A stretch of DNA of 64,000 nucleotides from Pontibacter sp. HSC-36F09 (GCF_024171605.1 NZ_JALKAA010000004.1:124001-188000); one strand, 5' to 3'; counted from the stretch's first letter, positions 7,861-17,387 are shown. Translations and numbers: made by a program. Notes: generated from the sequence alone by a model not told the origin.

Positions 7861-9159
7861 TTACTCCTCTGGAAAAGCAGTTAATCTACTAACGACCTCA
7901 TGCCTAGCATGGTCTTCAAAAGAATCCAGATAATGCTGAGTCGTCTTTTCGCTCGTATGCCCCAAGGATTCAGAAATGAATGCTGTGGGTACTCCGGAGC
8001 GCTTTAATACAGTTGAGAAGGAATGTCTAGCTGTATAAGTAGTTACGTGCTTCTCAATCCCTACGGCATCGGCGACCCGTTGTATATATGTGTTGATGGT
8101 TTTAGTTGCATGTCTGACCTTTGCCAGTTCCTGCTCTGGTGTAAGGCCAGCAGTAAGTATCGGGAAAACATGGGTTTCAGAAGAAAGAGGCTCATTTCCC
8201 CATTTATCAATAATTTCCTGCACCTGTGGGGTTAGTGCGGCTACGATTGTTTTAAGCTGCTGGCGAGTGGAGCGTTCAGTTTTGGAACGCACAAAGCTGA
8301 TAGAGCTCTCCCCAATTTGCTTATACTTAAGTCTAGCTATATCTTTTATATTGATACCGTTGCATAAGTAGGAAAATACCCACAAATCCCTATTGCGCGC
8401 TTCACTGTCTGAGGCAGGCTCATAAGAGAAGATTTTCTTAATATCAGCCAATGTGAGCGCTTTCTTGATATTTTCGCCAGAAGGGATTAGGAATTTCCTT
8501 TTTCCGAACGGGTACAGGTCAGGATTAACATCCCCTGAAGCAATGGCATCGTTGAAGAGGGCTCTCAAAGTTCTCAGGTACATTCCAATGGTCGTCATTG
8601 AACGGCCGCCTTCTTTCATCCATTGCTCATAATCACGTAGGAAATGTGGAGTAATGCTGGTAAACGGGAGAGGGGTATAGCTGCTCATAGCTTCTTTTCT
8701 AGCTGAAATTTCCTTTTTAGAAACCCCCTTTCTCGCTGTAAAAGCTTTCCCGTGGTGGAAGCACCAGAGGGATGTACGTGCACTCTCATAGCTGTCAGCA
8801 GTGCCAGCCCTACCCTCCCTGCTAAGCCTAACTATGGTTTCGTCATAGGCGGAAAACACTTCATTCCTTGCTGAATTGTTGAACAGGCGCCTTTCAAATT
8901 CACTGAAAGAAAAGCTGGGGAGTTTTTCGATGACTAGATTTGCTTTATGCTCTATCGCCTGTAGCTCCAATTTACAGTCTTTGAGATCCTTGCCTGGTTT
9001 TGGAGAGAGAGCCTTGTCAAAGACTTCTTGAGTAAAGCTATAGGAAGTAGGATAGTATTTCCTTACGCCTTTATACGTTACCCGAAGCTTAACGGGGTAA
9101 GTCCCATCTTTTAAAGGTCGGCGGTTATCTAAAAAAATGGAGGTGGTGACGCCTTTCAT
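7861..9159 (-). CDS. Tyrosine site-specific recombinase (integrase)
   Basis: Integrase of the element, 432 residues. It has an arm-binding N-terminal domain (residues 1-90; SIFLDNRRPLKDGTYPVKLR), a SAM-like core-binding domain (about 110-210) and a C-terminal catalytic domain with the TARHSF box, LGHTSEKTTQHY and the nucleophile tyrosine in HYLDSF. This is the Bacteroidota family of phage_int_SAM_5 / Arm-DNA-bind_5 recombinases. It ends the element on the right, 155 bases from the tRNA-Met fragment, which is the usual integrase position. Two tandem 11-bp repeats lie just upstream and may be arm-type sites. It is the last gene on the island side. Confidence 0.92.
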   Translation of the reverse strand: MKGVTTSIFLDNRRPLKDGTYPVKLRVTYKGVRKYYPTSYSFTQEVFDKALSPKPGKDLKDCKLELQAIEHKANLVIEKLPSFSFSEFERRLFNNSARNEVFSAYDETIVRLSREGRAGTADSYESARTSLWCFHHGKAFTARKGVSKKEISARKEAMSSYTPLPFTSITPHFLRDYEQWMKEGGRSMTTIGMYLRTLRALFNDAIASGDVNPDLYPFGKRKFLIPSGENIKKALTLADIKKIFSYEPASDSEARNRDLWVFSYLCNGINIKDIARLKYKQIGESSISFVRSKTERSTRQQLKTIVAALTPQVQEIIDKWGNEPLSSETHVFPILTAGLTPEQELAKVRHATKTINTYIQRVADAVGIEKHVTTYTARHSFSTVLKRSGVPTAFISESLGHTSEKTTQHYLDSFEDHARHEVVSRLTAFPEE

Positions 9160-9179
9160 ACAGAATCATTTTAAACACA

Positions 9180-9201
9180 ATTTGCACATGATTTGCACAT
9201 G
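9180..9201. repeat. Tandem 11-bp direct repeat upstream of the integrase
   Basis: ATTTGCACATG at 9180-9190 is repeated exactly at 9191-9201, between the integrase start (9159) and the attachment site. This is the place where arm-type binding sites for integrase or excisionase are expected. Confidence 0.7.
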
Positions 9202-9313
9202 TTCTATGTAAACAAAGGCAAATATAAGATAATTTAGGCAAACGATTAGTGTATAAATAGTTGATTATGAGGTTATCTGAAAATATATGATAGCAAGTGA
9301 TAAATAGGTGTAA

Positions 9314-9358
9314 TGACTCATAATCAGTAGGTGCCTGGTTCGATTCCAGGTGGGCCCA
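9314..9358 (+). other. Attachment site: 3' fragment of tRNA-Met(CAU), right end of the element
   Basis: The bases read as a tRNA from the anticodon stem onwards: loop CTCATAA (9317-9323, anticodon CAT), 3' stem TCAGT, variable loop AGGTG, T arm CCTGG-TTCGATT-CCAGG (9334-9350), acceptor TGGGCCC (9351-9357) and discriminator A9358. The bases before 9314 do not form the anticodon 5' strand, D arm or acceptor 5' strand, so no complete tRNA is present. The orientation predicts that the intact tRNA gene, restored by the element's own copy, lies at the other element end left of base 1. Confidence 0.85.
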
Positions 9359-9368
9359 CAGAAAATCA

Positions 9369-9403
9369 AGCACTTATCTCGCAGAGAGGTAGGTGCTTTT
9401 TGT
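9369..9403 (+). terminator. Terminator behind the tRNA fragment
   Basis: AGCACTTATCTC (9369-9380) pairs with GAGGTAGGTGCT (9386-9397) with two G-U pairs, followed by TTTTTG. This was presumably the terminator of the original tRNA gene. Confidence 0.75.
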
Positions 9404-9607
9404 TTATAACCATTCCCTAGGATATATATGTTAGAGTTAGGTTAATATCCGAAAAGCTGCAAAACTTAGTTACTTTTCTCTAACTGCTACGTTTTTCCTC
9501 CGCTCTAATTCTCTGATAAAATGGATATCTACCTCAGTAATTAATGCACTGACATGACATCATAGTCTTGATCTCGACTCCGAATAATACCCCATACCCT
9601 GGCAAAA
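9404..9607. other. Intergenic region between attachment site and SusCD operon
   Basis: AT-rich, no gene or repeat recognised. Confidence 0.5.
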
Positions 9608-9640
9608 CAAACGCCGCCTCCTTTCGGAGAGCGGCGTTTG
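9608..9640 (-). terminator. Intrinsic terminator of the SusCD operon
   Basis: CAAACGCCGC (9608-9617) pairs perfectly with GCGGCGTTTG (9631-9640), extended by CTCC/GGAG; the minus-strand continuation is TTTTGCC. Confidence 0.85.
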
Positions 9641-9665
9641 CTAAACACTCAACTAAACAAACTTC

Positions 9666-11069
9666 TTACTTATCCCACCACACACGGCCATACAGGTTGT
9701 CCTGTCCGCCAAACTGGCGCTGAACTGCCTCGTTGTAGCTGGCAGCGTTGTTAAAGGATTCTGTGGCCGGGTAGCTGTTGCGGAGGGGCACCGCTTTACC
9801 GTCAGGCTCCACCAGGTTGGCAGGGTAGCCGGTGCGGCGCCATTCAGCCCAGGCTTCGTAGCCGTGCATGAACAGGTGTATCCAGCGCTGCGTCGCGATC
9901 TGCTCGATGGCGTTGCCCGGATCATATGCAACACCTTCCTGGCTGAGTAAATCTGAAGCGCCGGCTGTGCTGCCCGTCCACTGCAGCAATGACTGCTCAA
10001 TGGCTTTGTTGTAATTTATTTCAGCTTCTGCATCGCCACCGGCTATCCAGCCACGCTTGGCGGCCTCTGCTTTGGCAAACAGGGCTTGTGCGTAAGTAAC
10101 CAGCTGTATGTGTGCGTCCTGCTTCCAGATGGCTGGGCCCATCAGCGAGTAGTTGGTTACGTTTGGCAGACCTTCCATTGTGCCAAAAGGCAAGCCTCTG
10201 TATTCACCTGAGGTGCGGGCCGGTGTGCCGTATACCTCCAGTCTTGGGTCATCTACTGGCTTCAGCTCGTTCACAAGCGTTTCGGTCAATGCCCACCACT
10301 CCCGGTTCTGGTTCGATACCTGCCCGTACCAGTAACTCTGGTTGTTGGCATCGGCCAGGTGACGGAACACCAGGTTGTCTGCATTGGAAGTTATAATACC
10401 TGCCTCCAGGGCTTTGTTGAACTCAGCGGCACCCTTGGTAGGGTCCACTTCGGACAGGCGCAGGGCCATCAGCATACGTATGGTGTTACCAAGGCGCTTC
10501 CACTTGTTAATATCGCCGTTGTACACGATGTCGTTGGAGATATTACCGGTCGTGATCTCGCTATTGGCCTGGTCAAGCAAGGTGAACAGGCTGGTGTAGA
10601 TCGATTCCTGGGTGTCATATTTAGGCGTGAAGTTTTCGGCGCCTTGCAGGGCCTCACTGTAAGGTACATCTCCCCAGCGATCTGTCATGTGCCAGAAATA
10701 GTAAGCCTTCAGGATCTTGGCCACTGCCAGCTGGTTATTCACAGGCCCTTCGGTCGCGCTCAGATTAGCAGTCGTCAGCACTGTTTCCAGGTTTATGAGT
10801 GGCCCCTGGTAAATCCAGTAAAAGCTGGTACCACCATCCGGGTAGAGGGACGCGCCCGGGTACTGTGTCTCGGACAAATACTGGGCATGAAACTGGGCAG
10901 AAGGCGTGGCACTCAGGCTCGACAGCGAAAGCGCCGCATTGGCAATCAGCTGCGTACCCGAGGAAGTGCTCGGCTGATTCGGGTTAGTATTAATGTCCTC
11001 GTCAAACTTATCGCAGCTCGCCAGCAAAAAGCACGACAAAAGAACTGCATATATTTTCTTCATTCTCAT
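9666..11069 (-). CDS. SusD/RagB-family nutrient-binding outer-membrane lipoprotein
   Basis: Surface lipoprotein that caps the SusC channel and binds the substrate, 467 residues. The N-terminus has a signal peptide with lipobox LLASC, cysteine near residue 19, followed by DKFDEDINTNPNQP, typical of the SusD-like_2 subgroup. Helical TPR-type pieces with KAYYFWHMTDRWGDVPYSEA support the family. It starts 5 bases after the SusC stop, and the operon ends at a strong terminator. No glycosidase, sulfatase or sensor is next to it, so the substrate (glycan or peptide) cannot be told. Confidence 0.92.
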   Translation of the reverse strand: MRMKKIYAVLLSCFLLASCDKFDEDINTNPNQPSTSSGTQLIANAALSLSSLSATPSAQFHAQYLSETQYPGASLYPDGGTSFYWIYQGPLINLETVLTTANLSATEGPVNNQLAVAKILKAYYFWHMTDRWGDVPYSEALQGAENFTPKYDTQESIYTSLFTLLDQANSEITTGNISNDIVYNGDINKWKRLGNTIRMLMALRLSEVDPTKGAAEFNKALEAGIITSNADNLVFRHLADANNQSYWYGQVSNQNREWWALTETLVNELKPVDDPRLEVYGTPARTSGEYRGLPFGTMEGLPNVTNYSLMGPAIWKQDAHIQLVTYAQALFAKAEAAKRGWIAGGDAEAEINYNKAIEQSLLQWTGSTAGASDLLSQEGVAYDPGNAIEQIATQRWIHLFMHGYEAWAEWRRTGYPANLVEPDGKAVPLRNSYPATESFNNAASYNEAVQRQFGGQDNLYGRVWWDK

Positions 11070-11074
11070 CTTCC

Positions 11075-14000
11075 TTATAAAGTAATGTTTAGGTTAATGC
11101 CGTAAGAGCGTACTGAGTTGGTCATACCTGACTCGTACCAGCTGATGGACTGGGAGCCGGTTGAAATCTCGGATGGGTCGATGCCTTCCGGAGCTTTCTG
11201 CCACAGTTGTGCCACGTTACGGGAGATCAGGGCAACACTCACTGTCTGGAACGGCAGACGGCCCAGCATAGACTTGTCGATAGTATAGCCCAGGCGTAGT
11301 TCGCGCAGCTTGATGTAAGAAGCGTCGTAGAGCCACTCTTCGTACACGCGACGTCCCACTATGGTGTTGTAGTATGACTGCGCGCTCACGTAGTTAGAGG
11401 CTGGCTGACCGCTCACATCTACACCACCCACTGTCGTGCCCGGAGCGTAGATACCTTCTACTTTCACACCGCCGCCTGCTTCCAGCGGATCGCGTACATT
11501 GGCGCCGCGGTCGTTGGTAGCCACTGTGAGTGGGTCTTGCCCGGTACGCACGGCCAGCATTTTAGAACGGCTGAAGAACTGGCCGCCAAACTGGTAGTCG
11601 ATCATAGCAGAGAGGTCGAACTTCCAGATCTTAAAAATGTTCTGCCAACCACCTGTCGCATCAGGCTGCACTGTACCGAAGTTGTGGGTAGCATCGGTAT
11701 AGAGCGGCATGCCGTTGGAACCGATCAGCTTCTGGCCGGTAGCAGGGTCACGCTGGTAAGCCTGGCCTATAAGGCTACCATAAGGCTGGCCTTCGTAGGA
11801 GTTGAGATAGGAGGTAACAGAGGAGTAAGTGGTCGAGTAATGCGTCAGCACGTCAATTTCCGGGTGAAGCTCAACCACCATGTTACGGTTGCGGCCTGCA
11901 TTGAAAATACTGTTCCAGGTAAAGTTGCTCGACTGAACCGGCGTACCGGACAAAGCCACTTCTATACCTTTGTTTTCAATCAGACCTGCATTAATTGTTG
12001 TGGAGCTATACCCGCTCGTACCGGATACCGGCAGGCGCAGGATCTGGTTTCTGTTTTTCTGCTGATAGAGCGTCAGGTCCAAACCTAAGCGGCCATTAAG
12101 GAAGCGCACGTCCAAACCAGCTTCATACGAATGTGCGAATGATGGCTCTACAAACGGGTTATTCAGGTTGTCCGGCACCGACAGCGTGTTCACGCTGGTG
12201 GCTCCTGCATAGACAGTGCCCACGGAATAGAACGGAGAGATTTCGTAAGGACCAAGGTCAGAGCCTGCCTGTGCGTAGCTGGCGCGGATTTTACCGAAAG
12301 AAAGCGGCGACCAGTCGATCAGCTCACTGAATACCACGCTACCTGATACAGATGGATACCAGTACGAATTGTTGTCTGGTGGCAGGGCAGAGGAGATGTC
12401 GTTACGCAATGATGCGTCGATGAAGTACGTGTCTTTATACCCCACAGAAGCCATACCGAACATACTGCGGATTTGCTTGCGACGCAGATACTGGTTCGTG
12501 CTCGGACGGTCAATGGAGCCATCGATGTGGTAGAAGCCCGGTGTAGCCAGTCCGCCCACCGATGCCATAGAAAGGTAGGTATAGCGAGTGTCGAAAATGT
12601 TGCCACCGGCATTTACGTTAAGCGAGAAGTCGCCGAACTCTTTGTTGTATTGTGCCAGCAACTCGTAGTTAGTATCGCGACCCTGGTACTTACCAGTTGT
12701 GAAAGCCGGTACTCTTCTGCCACCAAAAGCCTGGCGGGTTTCAATGTTCTGGGTATAGCTATCGTTGCGCACAAAACCGCTCACTTTCAGCGAAGGCAGG
12801 ATCTGGTAGGTCAGGCCTACGTCGCCGAACACACGCTCGCGGTTATCGTTGCTGATGTTCTCGTATGCCTCGAAGTAAGGGTTGTTCCAGTACAGTGCAT
12901 TGAAGTTAGTAACCTCACCAGTGGCTGTGCTCGGTCTGCGCAGGTTCCAGTTCAGGAAAGTACCATCATCGTATTTGTAGTTCTTCATGCGCTTCATGTC
13001 CACGTTGCGCTGGAACCACTGCACCATGTAGCGGGCGCCGTACTCCGAGCCCTGTGAAGGACGCTGGGCATTGTTGCGGGCGTAGTTGATGTTGGTAGAC
13101 ACCGTCATCTTTTTAGAAAGGTCCAGGCTGCCGCTCAGGCCCACGTTGTTCCGGTTGAGGAAGGTGTTTGGTTCTACACCTTCTACGCGGGTGTCGTTCA
13201 CGCTCAGGCGGAAGGTACTGTTCTCGTTACCACCTGTTACAGTCACACCATTGTTCAGGTTATAGCCTGTCTCGTAGTAGTCCTGAATGTTATCAGGATG
13301 GGGTACAAAAGGCGTCAATTGGCCATACTCCGGGTCCTGTGGGTAGAAGCTGTATACCTGACGAACGGGTGTGCCGTCCATCTTAGGTCCCCAGCTTTCA
13401 TCTACAGAGAAGTCCACATATTTGTCGCCGTTTGGCAGGGTACGCCAGGTCTGGCTGGAGCCGCCACCATACATGTTCTGCAGCGGCATAAAGTTCACAG
13501 CTTTTTCTACTGAGAAAGCAGAGTTGATCTGTACACCAACTTTTTTCGCGCCTTTCTGGCCTTTCTTGGTCGTGATCATAATCACGCCATACTGACCGCG
13601 TATACCATACAGAGCAGAGGCAGCAGGGCCTTTCAGCACGTTGATCGACTCGATGTCTTCCGGGTTGATGTCCTGCGCCAGGTTACCGTAGTCAGCCTGG
13701 TCGGCACCGGCAAAGTTGGCGTTGGAAATAGGGGTGCCATCCACCACAATCAGGGGCTGGTCGCCACCATTGAGGGAGTTTACACCCCGGATTTTAATTT
13801 TTTGGGTACCGCCCATGCTGGCACCGGAAGAACCTGTTACCTGCACGCCTGCCACTTTACCGGACAACGAGCCCAGCACGTTCTGCTCTTTGGTCAAAGT
13901 CAGGTTTTCGCCCTGCACCTGCTGCGTGGCATAGCCCAGGGAGCGCTCGCTACGCTCAATGCCTAGCGCCGTTACAACTACTTCGTCGAGTTGCCGGGCA

Positions 14001-14299
14001 TCGGTTTGTAGACTGACATTGATAGTGCTCTGGTTGCCAACCGCTACCTCCTGGGTAGTATAGCCCAGAAAGCGGAAAACAAGTGTAGCATTGGCTTCGG
14101 GCACGCGAAGTTGGTAATTGCCCTGCGCATCGGTGGCGATGCCAATTGTTGTGCCTTTAACGGCAACACTTACCCCAGGCAGGCCATTGCCCGTCGAGGC
14201 TTCTGTCACCCTACCGCTTACTGCCCTGTCCTGGGCAAAGGCGCTGGCGGACCAGAGTACCATAAGCGGCAAAATGATGGAAAGTAGTTTTTTCCCCAT
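11075..14299 (-). CDS. SusC/RagA-family TonB-linked outer-membrane transporter
   Basis: TonB-dependent channel of a SusCD pair, 1,074 residues. It has a signal peptide ending near SAFAQ, a carboxypeptidase-like regulatory domain (about 28-105), the SusC signature region ending with the plug (GVNSLNGGDQPLIVVDGTPI, about 170-190), and a long C-terminal beta-barrel with the last strand SYGINLNITL. Length and domain order are normal. It is first gene of the operon with the SusD-like lipoprotein. The promoter region is AT-rich, but I see no exact TAnnTTTG box in it. Confidence 0.93.
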   Translation of the reverse strand: MGKKLLSIILPLMVLWSASAFAQDRAVSGRVTEASTGNGLPGVSVAVKGTTIGIATDAQGNYQLRVPEANATLVFRFLGYTTQEVAVGNQSTINVSLQTDARQLDEVVVTALGIERSERSLGYATQQVQGENLTLTKEQNVLGSLSGKVAGVQVTGSSGASMGGTQKIKIRGVNSLNGGDQPLIVVDGTPISNANFAGADQADYGNLAQDINPEDIESINVLKGPAASALYGIRGQYGVIMITTKKGQKGAKKVGVQINSAFSVEKAVNFMPLQNMYGGGSSQTWRTLPNGDKYVDFSVDESWGPKMDGTPVRQVYSFYPQDPEYGQLTPFVPHPDNIQDYYETGYNLNNGVTVTGGNENSTFRLSVNDTRVEGVEPNTFLNRNNVGLSGSLDLSKKMTVSTNINYARNNAQRPSQGSEYGARYMVQWFQRNVDMKRMKNYKYDDGTFLNWNLRRPSTATGEVTNFNALYWNNPYFEAYENISNDNRERVFGDVGLTYQILPSLKVSGFVRNDSYTQNIETRQAFGGRRVPAFTTGKYQGRDTNYELLAQYNKEFGDFSLNVNAGGNIFDTRYTYLSMASVGGLATPGFYHIDGSIDRPSTNQYLRRKQIRSMFGMASVGYKDTYFIDASLRNDISSALPPDNNSYWYPSVSGSVVFSELIDWSPLSFGKIRASYAQAGSDLGPYEISPFYSVGTVYAGATSVNTLSVPDNLNNPFVEPSFAHSYEAGLDVRFLNGRLGLDLTLYQQKNRNQILRLPVSGTSGYSSTTINAGLIENKGIEVALSGTPVQSSNFTWNSIFNAGRNRNMVVELHPEIDVLTHYSTTYSSVTSYLNSYEGQPYGSLIGQAYQRDPATGQKLIGSNGMPLYTDATHNFGTVQPDATGGWQNIFKIWKFDLSAMIDYQFGGQFFSRSKMLAVRTGQDPLTVATNDRGANVRDPLEAGGGVKVEGIYAPGTTVGGVDVSGQPASNYVSAQSYYNTIVGRRVYEEWLYDASYIKLRELRLGYTIDKSMLGRLPFQTVSVALISRNVAQLWQKAPEGIDPSEISTGSQSISWYESGMTNSVRSYGINLNITL

Positions 14300-14412
14300 A
14301 ATTCAATAATTTGTTTTAAAAATAGTAAGGTTAGATCCGTTGAATATAGGGTATATTTAATTAATATAAAAGTAATATTGTCTTAACATAGTGCGTATTT
14401 GTGCAGGTATAA

Positions 14413-14455
14413 AAAAACACCCCGCATCAGGCCGTAGCCGATGCGGGGTGTTTTT
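14413..14455 (-). terminator. Intrinsic terminator of the csbD-like gene
   Basis: AAAAACACCCCGCATC (14413-14428) pairs perfectly with GATGCGGGGTGTTTTT (14440-14455). It may also work on the other strand. Confidence 0.9.
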
Positions 14456-14477
14456 AGCTGTTAAAGGCTTATTTAGC

Positions 14478-14669
14478 TTATAGCGAGTCGATCCACTTCT
14501 TCAGATCACCTTTTGCTTTGCCGGTCCTCTGCTGGAGTTTGCCGAGCCATTCGTCTTGTTGTCCTTCCTGGTAAGTCAGGTCATCTTCGGTCAGGTCAGC
14601 GTAAGATTTTTTGATCTTACCTTTCAGTTCATTCCAGTTTCCTCTGGTTCTATATTCTGCTTCGTGCAT
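14478..14669 (-). CDS. CsbD-family stress protein
   Basis: A 63-residue hydrophilic helical protein. The core NWNELKGKIKKSYADLTEDDL followed by GQQDEWLGKLQQRTGKAKGDL is the CsbD-like pattern. Family members are induced by general stress in many bacteria, but no biochemical function is known. It is a single gene with its own terminator, which fits abundant, separately controlled expression. Confidence 0.9.
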   Translation of the reverse strand: MHEAEYRTRGNWNELKGKIKKSYADLTEDDLTYQEGQQDEWLGKLQQRTGKAKGDLKKWIDSL

Positions 14670-14835
14670 TTTATTCTTAGCTTAAAATTAAACAAAACTT
14701 ATACCTTGATATACGGGTGAAACAGGACAGTCGTTCGAAACAGCCACTATACCTGCTGCCTGAGTAGCGTGGTCAGGTATAGAAATGGAGCTATGCTTAG
14801 GGCTGAAAGTAGGGGAGAGAATGCTGGCAGAAAAC

Positions 14836-14864
14836 AAAAAACCCTCCTTAGCGGAGGGCCTTTT
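14836..14864 (-). terminator. Intrinsic terminator of the TonB-dependent receptor gene
   Basis: CCCTCC (14842-14847) pairs with GGAGGG (14853-14858); on the minus transcript it is followed by TTTTTTG. Confidence 0.8.
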
Positions 14865-14891
14865 GCTGGTTAAGAGTTATGGGTTAAAATT

Positions 14892-17387
14892 TTAGTTCAT
14901 GCCGTTGCCGTCGCCTTGCTTGGCGTCGTCGTTGCGGATGCTCTTCTTGCGCTTAGGCGCGCGCTGCTGGTCCATCTTGCCGAATCGGTAATCGAAGCTC
15001 ACACGGAATCCGCGGTTGAAGTTGTTGATGCGGATCTCCTGGCTATAGGCTCTAGGATTGGTCGGCGATTCCTCTACACGCACATCGTTACGCATGCGCA
15101 TGCTCTCTCTGAAAGGGTTGTCCAGGCCCAGGCTGATTCCGCCCTTTTTGTCGAACAGCTCCTTCTTGATGGCGATGGTATGGTAAGAGAAGGCAGCGAA
15201 CTCACCCAGCAGCTGGATGCGACGGGAGTTGAAGCCACCGTTAAACTGTGCAGTGATGCCCTTTCCGAAGGTATAAGACGAGTTGGCGTTGATGTTGTAC
15301 ATCCAACCACTGTTGCTGGCGTACTTTCCGTTCAGGTCTACAAAATAGAAATTAGAGCTACCGCCAATCGTCCAGTTGTTGGTCGGTTTGGTGTTTCCGA
15401 ACAAGCTCACGCCATAGGTTTTGTTTTTGGCGATGTTGTCGAACGAAAGGGTTGTCACATCCACAGGCAGACCGCTCGCATCTGTTTCCCGATCAATTGT
15501 CGCTACCGTCTCGATGGCGTTGTCAGTATGGCGCACGTAGCCGGTCACGTTGATCGAAGTGGTCTTGAAGAAGGTACTGTAGCCCAGTTCAAATAAATCA
15601 GTTAGTTCTGCATCGAGTCTGGGGTTACCCTGCACACGGGTGTTGGAAGTCTGCTCCTGCACGTACGGGTTCAGGTAGAACAACGACGGACGCTGGATAC
15701 GCTGTGTGAAGTTGGCACGGAATGTATGCTTCTGCTTCAGGTTGTACGACAAGGCCACGCTAGGTATAAAGTTGTCATAGTCCAGGCTGTAGTCATTGTC
15801 ACCCTGCAGGTCGGCATGGATGTCTGTGAACTCGTAGCGACCACCCATTTTCACGTTCAGTTTTTTCTTTAGCATGAAGCCGTACGTCATATAAGTAGAG
15901 TACACATCCTGCTCGTAAAAGAAAGCATCGATGCGACGGGTTTCGTCCCCTGAGTTGAGGATGTCACGGTAAAGGGCATCGCTTTCCACATCGCGGAAAA
16001 TGGACTTGGCACCCAGTTCCAGTATGGTCTTGTTGGCAAACGGATGGGTATAATCCGCCTGGAAAGTCAATTCCTTGTTAGCGCCTTCATTCAGGTTGCG
16101 CTTCAGCAGATAAGGATCGTTGCCCTCGTTCAGATAGTCCTGGCGGATGTCGTTGTCGGTGTTGGTTACCGAGTAAAGCGACAGGAGTGCAAGTTCCTGT
16201 CCCTGCTTGCTGAACGTGCGGGTGTAGTCGAGGTTATAGTCGGTACCGATGCGCTGGTTGCGGTTGCGGATCTCGTTTCGGAAGTCCTGGATCAGGTTGT
16301 CGCCTTCTCGGCTGGTCACTTCCTGGTCGTTTTCCATCCGGAAAGTACCGCCGTTGCTTCGGATGCTGCCCGATATGTTGTTCTTCGGCGTGAGGTCGTA
16401 GTCAAAGCCTACCAGTGCATTCATGAACTTGCCATTGATGCGGGTTTTGCCAAACTGGTTGCTGGTTGTGTTGCCAGCGAAGATGGTGTTAGTCATGTTG
16501 CCATGGTTGTAGAACATGTTGCCACCGAAGGTGCCGTTGATGCCCAGTTTGCCGCGACGAATGTTGAGACTGGCGTTGGCGTTGCTGCCGCGTGTACCGG
16601 CCGTGGCTGCCACTGAACCGGTCACGCCTTGCAGACCACCGTCTTTTTTGGTGATGATGTTGATGATACCGGCTGTACCTTCTGCATCATACTTGGCAGA
16701 TGGGCTGGTGATCACTTCCACCGACTTGATCTGATCGGCAGGGATCTGCTTGAGGGCGTCGGCCACACTACCCGCCATGATAGCCGAAGGCTTGTTGTTG
16801 ATAAGCACGCGCACGTTCGAGCTGCCACGAAGCTGTACATTACCGTCGTTGTCGAGCGCCAGGGAAGGCACTTTCTGCAGTACATCGGCTGCGTTGCCAC
16901 CCGAGTTGGTAATATCTTTTTCGGCGTTATACACTGTGCGGTCGATCTTCTCTTCTACTAATGGTTTTTCGCCTGTGATCACCACCTCGCCTAGCTGTTT
17001 GGCATCAGAGGCAATGGCCACCGCACCTACGTTTACGCTGGCGTTGTCAGATGATACGGTTACGTCTTCTACCAGCTTTTGCTGATAGCCGAGGAAACTC
17101 ACCTGCAGTCTGTATTTACCAATACCTACCTTGCTGATCGTGAAGCGACCCTTATCGTCAGCCATTGCCCCGTCGATTGGTTTGCCCGTCGCCAGGCTGA
17201 TCAGGGCAACCGTAGCGAACTCCACTGGTTTTTTTGTGTCAGCGTCCTGCACGATACCAACGATAGTAGCGTTGCCACGCGGCGCGGCCATACCTGCCGT
17301 GGATTGTTGCGGGGCACCCTGCGGTGCCTGCGCGAGAGCCGGTACGGTGCTCAACCCAAGCAGGGCAAGCAGCAGGCTCTTTTTCAT
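14892..17387 (-). CDS. TonB-dependent receptor (CarboxypepD_reg, plug, OMP_b-brl_3 barrel)
   Basis: Outer-membrane receptor of 831 residues. I chose the ATG at 17387 because it gives a clean signal peptide (MKKSLLLALLGLSTVPALAQ); the frame extends 37 codons further upstream without a signal-like start. After a Gly/Gln/Ala-rich stretch come a carboxypeptidase-regulatory-like domain (SFLGYQQKLVEDV near its end), a plug domain with NVRVLINNKPSAI and VITSPSAKYDAEGTAGIINI, and a long barrel. The C-terminus ends in a basic tail (QRAPKRKKSIRNDD), not in the usual terminal aromatic residue. This family is unlike SusC and has no SusD partner; ligands include siderophores or small peptides. It is monocistronic with its own terminator. 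Confidence 0.88.
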   Translation of the reverse strand: MKKSLLLALLGLSTVPALAQAPQGAPQQSTAGMAAPRGNATIVGIVQDADTKKPVEFATVALISLATGKPIDGAMADDKGRFTISKVGIGKYRLQVSFLGYQQKLVEDVTVSSDNASVNVGAVAIASDAKQLGEVVITGEKPLVEEKIDRTVYNAEKDITNSGGNAADVLQKVPSLALDNDGNVQLRGSSNVRVLINNKPSAIMAGSVADALKQIPADQIKSVEVITSPSAKYDAEGTAGIINIITKKDGGLQGVTGSVAATAGTRGSNANASLNIRRGKLGINGTFGGNMFYNHGNMTNTIFAGNTTSNQFGKTRINGKFMNALVGFDYDLTPKNNISGSIRSNGGTFRMENDQEVTSREGDNLIQDFRNEIRNRNQRIGTDYNLDYTRTFSKQGQELALLSLYSVTNTDNDIRQDYLNEGNDPYLLKRNLNEGANKELTFQADYTHPFANKTILELGAKSIFRDVESDALYRDILNSGDETRRIDAFFYEQDVYSTYMTYGFMLKKKLNVKMGGRYEFTDIHADLQGDNDYSLDYDNFIPSVALSYNLKQKHTFRANFTQRIQRPSLFYLNPYVQEQTSNTRVQGNPRLDAELTDLFELGYSTFFKTTSINVTGYVRHTDNAIETVATIDRETDASGLPVDVTTLSFDNIAKNKTYGVSLFGNTKPTNNWTIGGSSNFYFVDLNGKYASNSGWMYNINANSSYTFGKGITAQFNGGFNSRRIQLLGEFAAFSYHTIAIKKELFDKKGGISLGLDNPFRESMRMRNDVRVEESPTNPRAYSQEIRINNFNRGFRVSFDYRFGKMDQQRAPKRKKSIRNDDAKQGDGNGMN

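Noticed and set aside
9125-9373. Open frame containing WAHLESNQAPTDYES on the minus strand
   Set aside because: This is the typical false translation of a tRNA 3' end; it crosses the attachment site and the integrase start.
10359-11105. Long open frame antisense to the SusD-like gene (248 aa)
   Set aside because: Shadow frame; the minus-strand SusD protein has clear signal peptide and family pattern.
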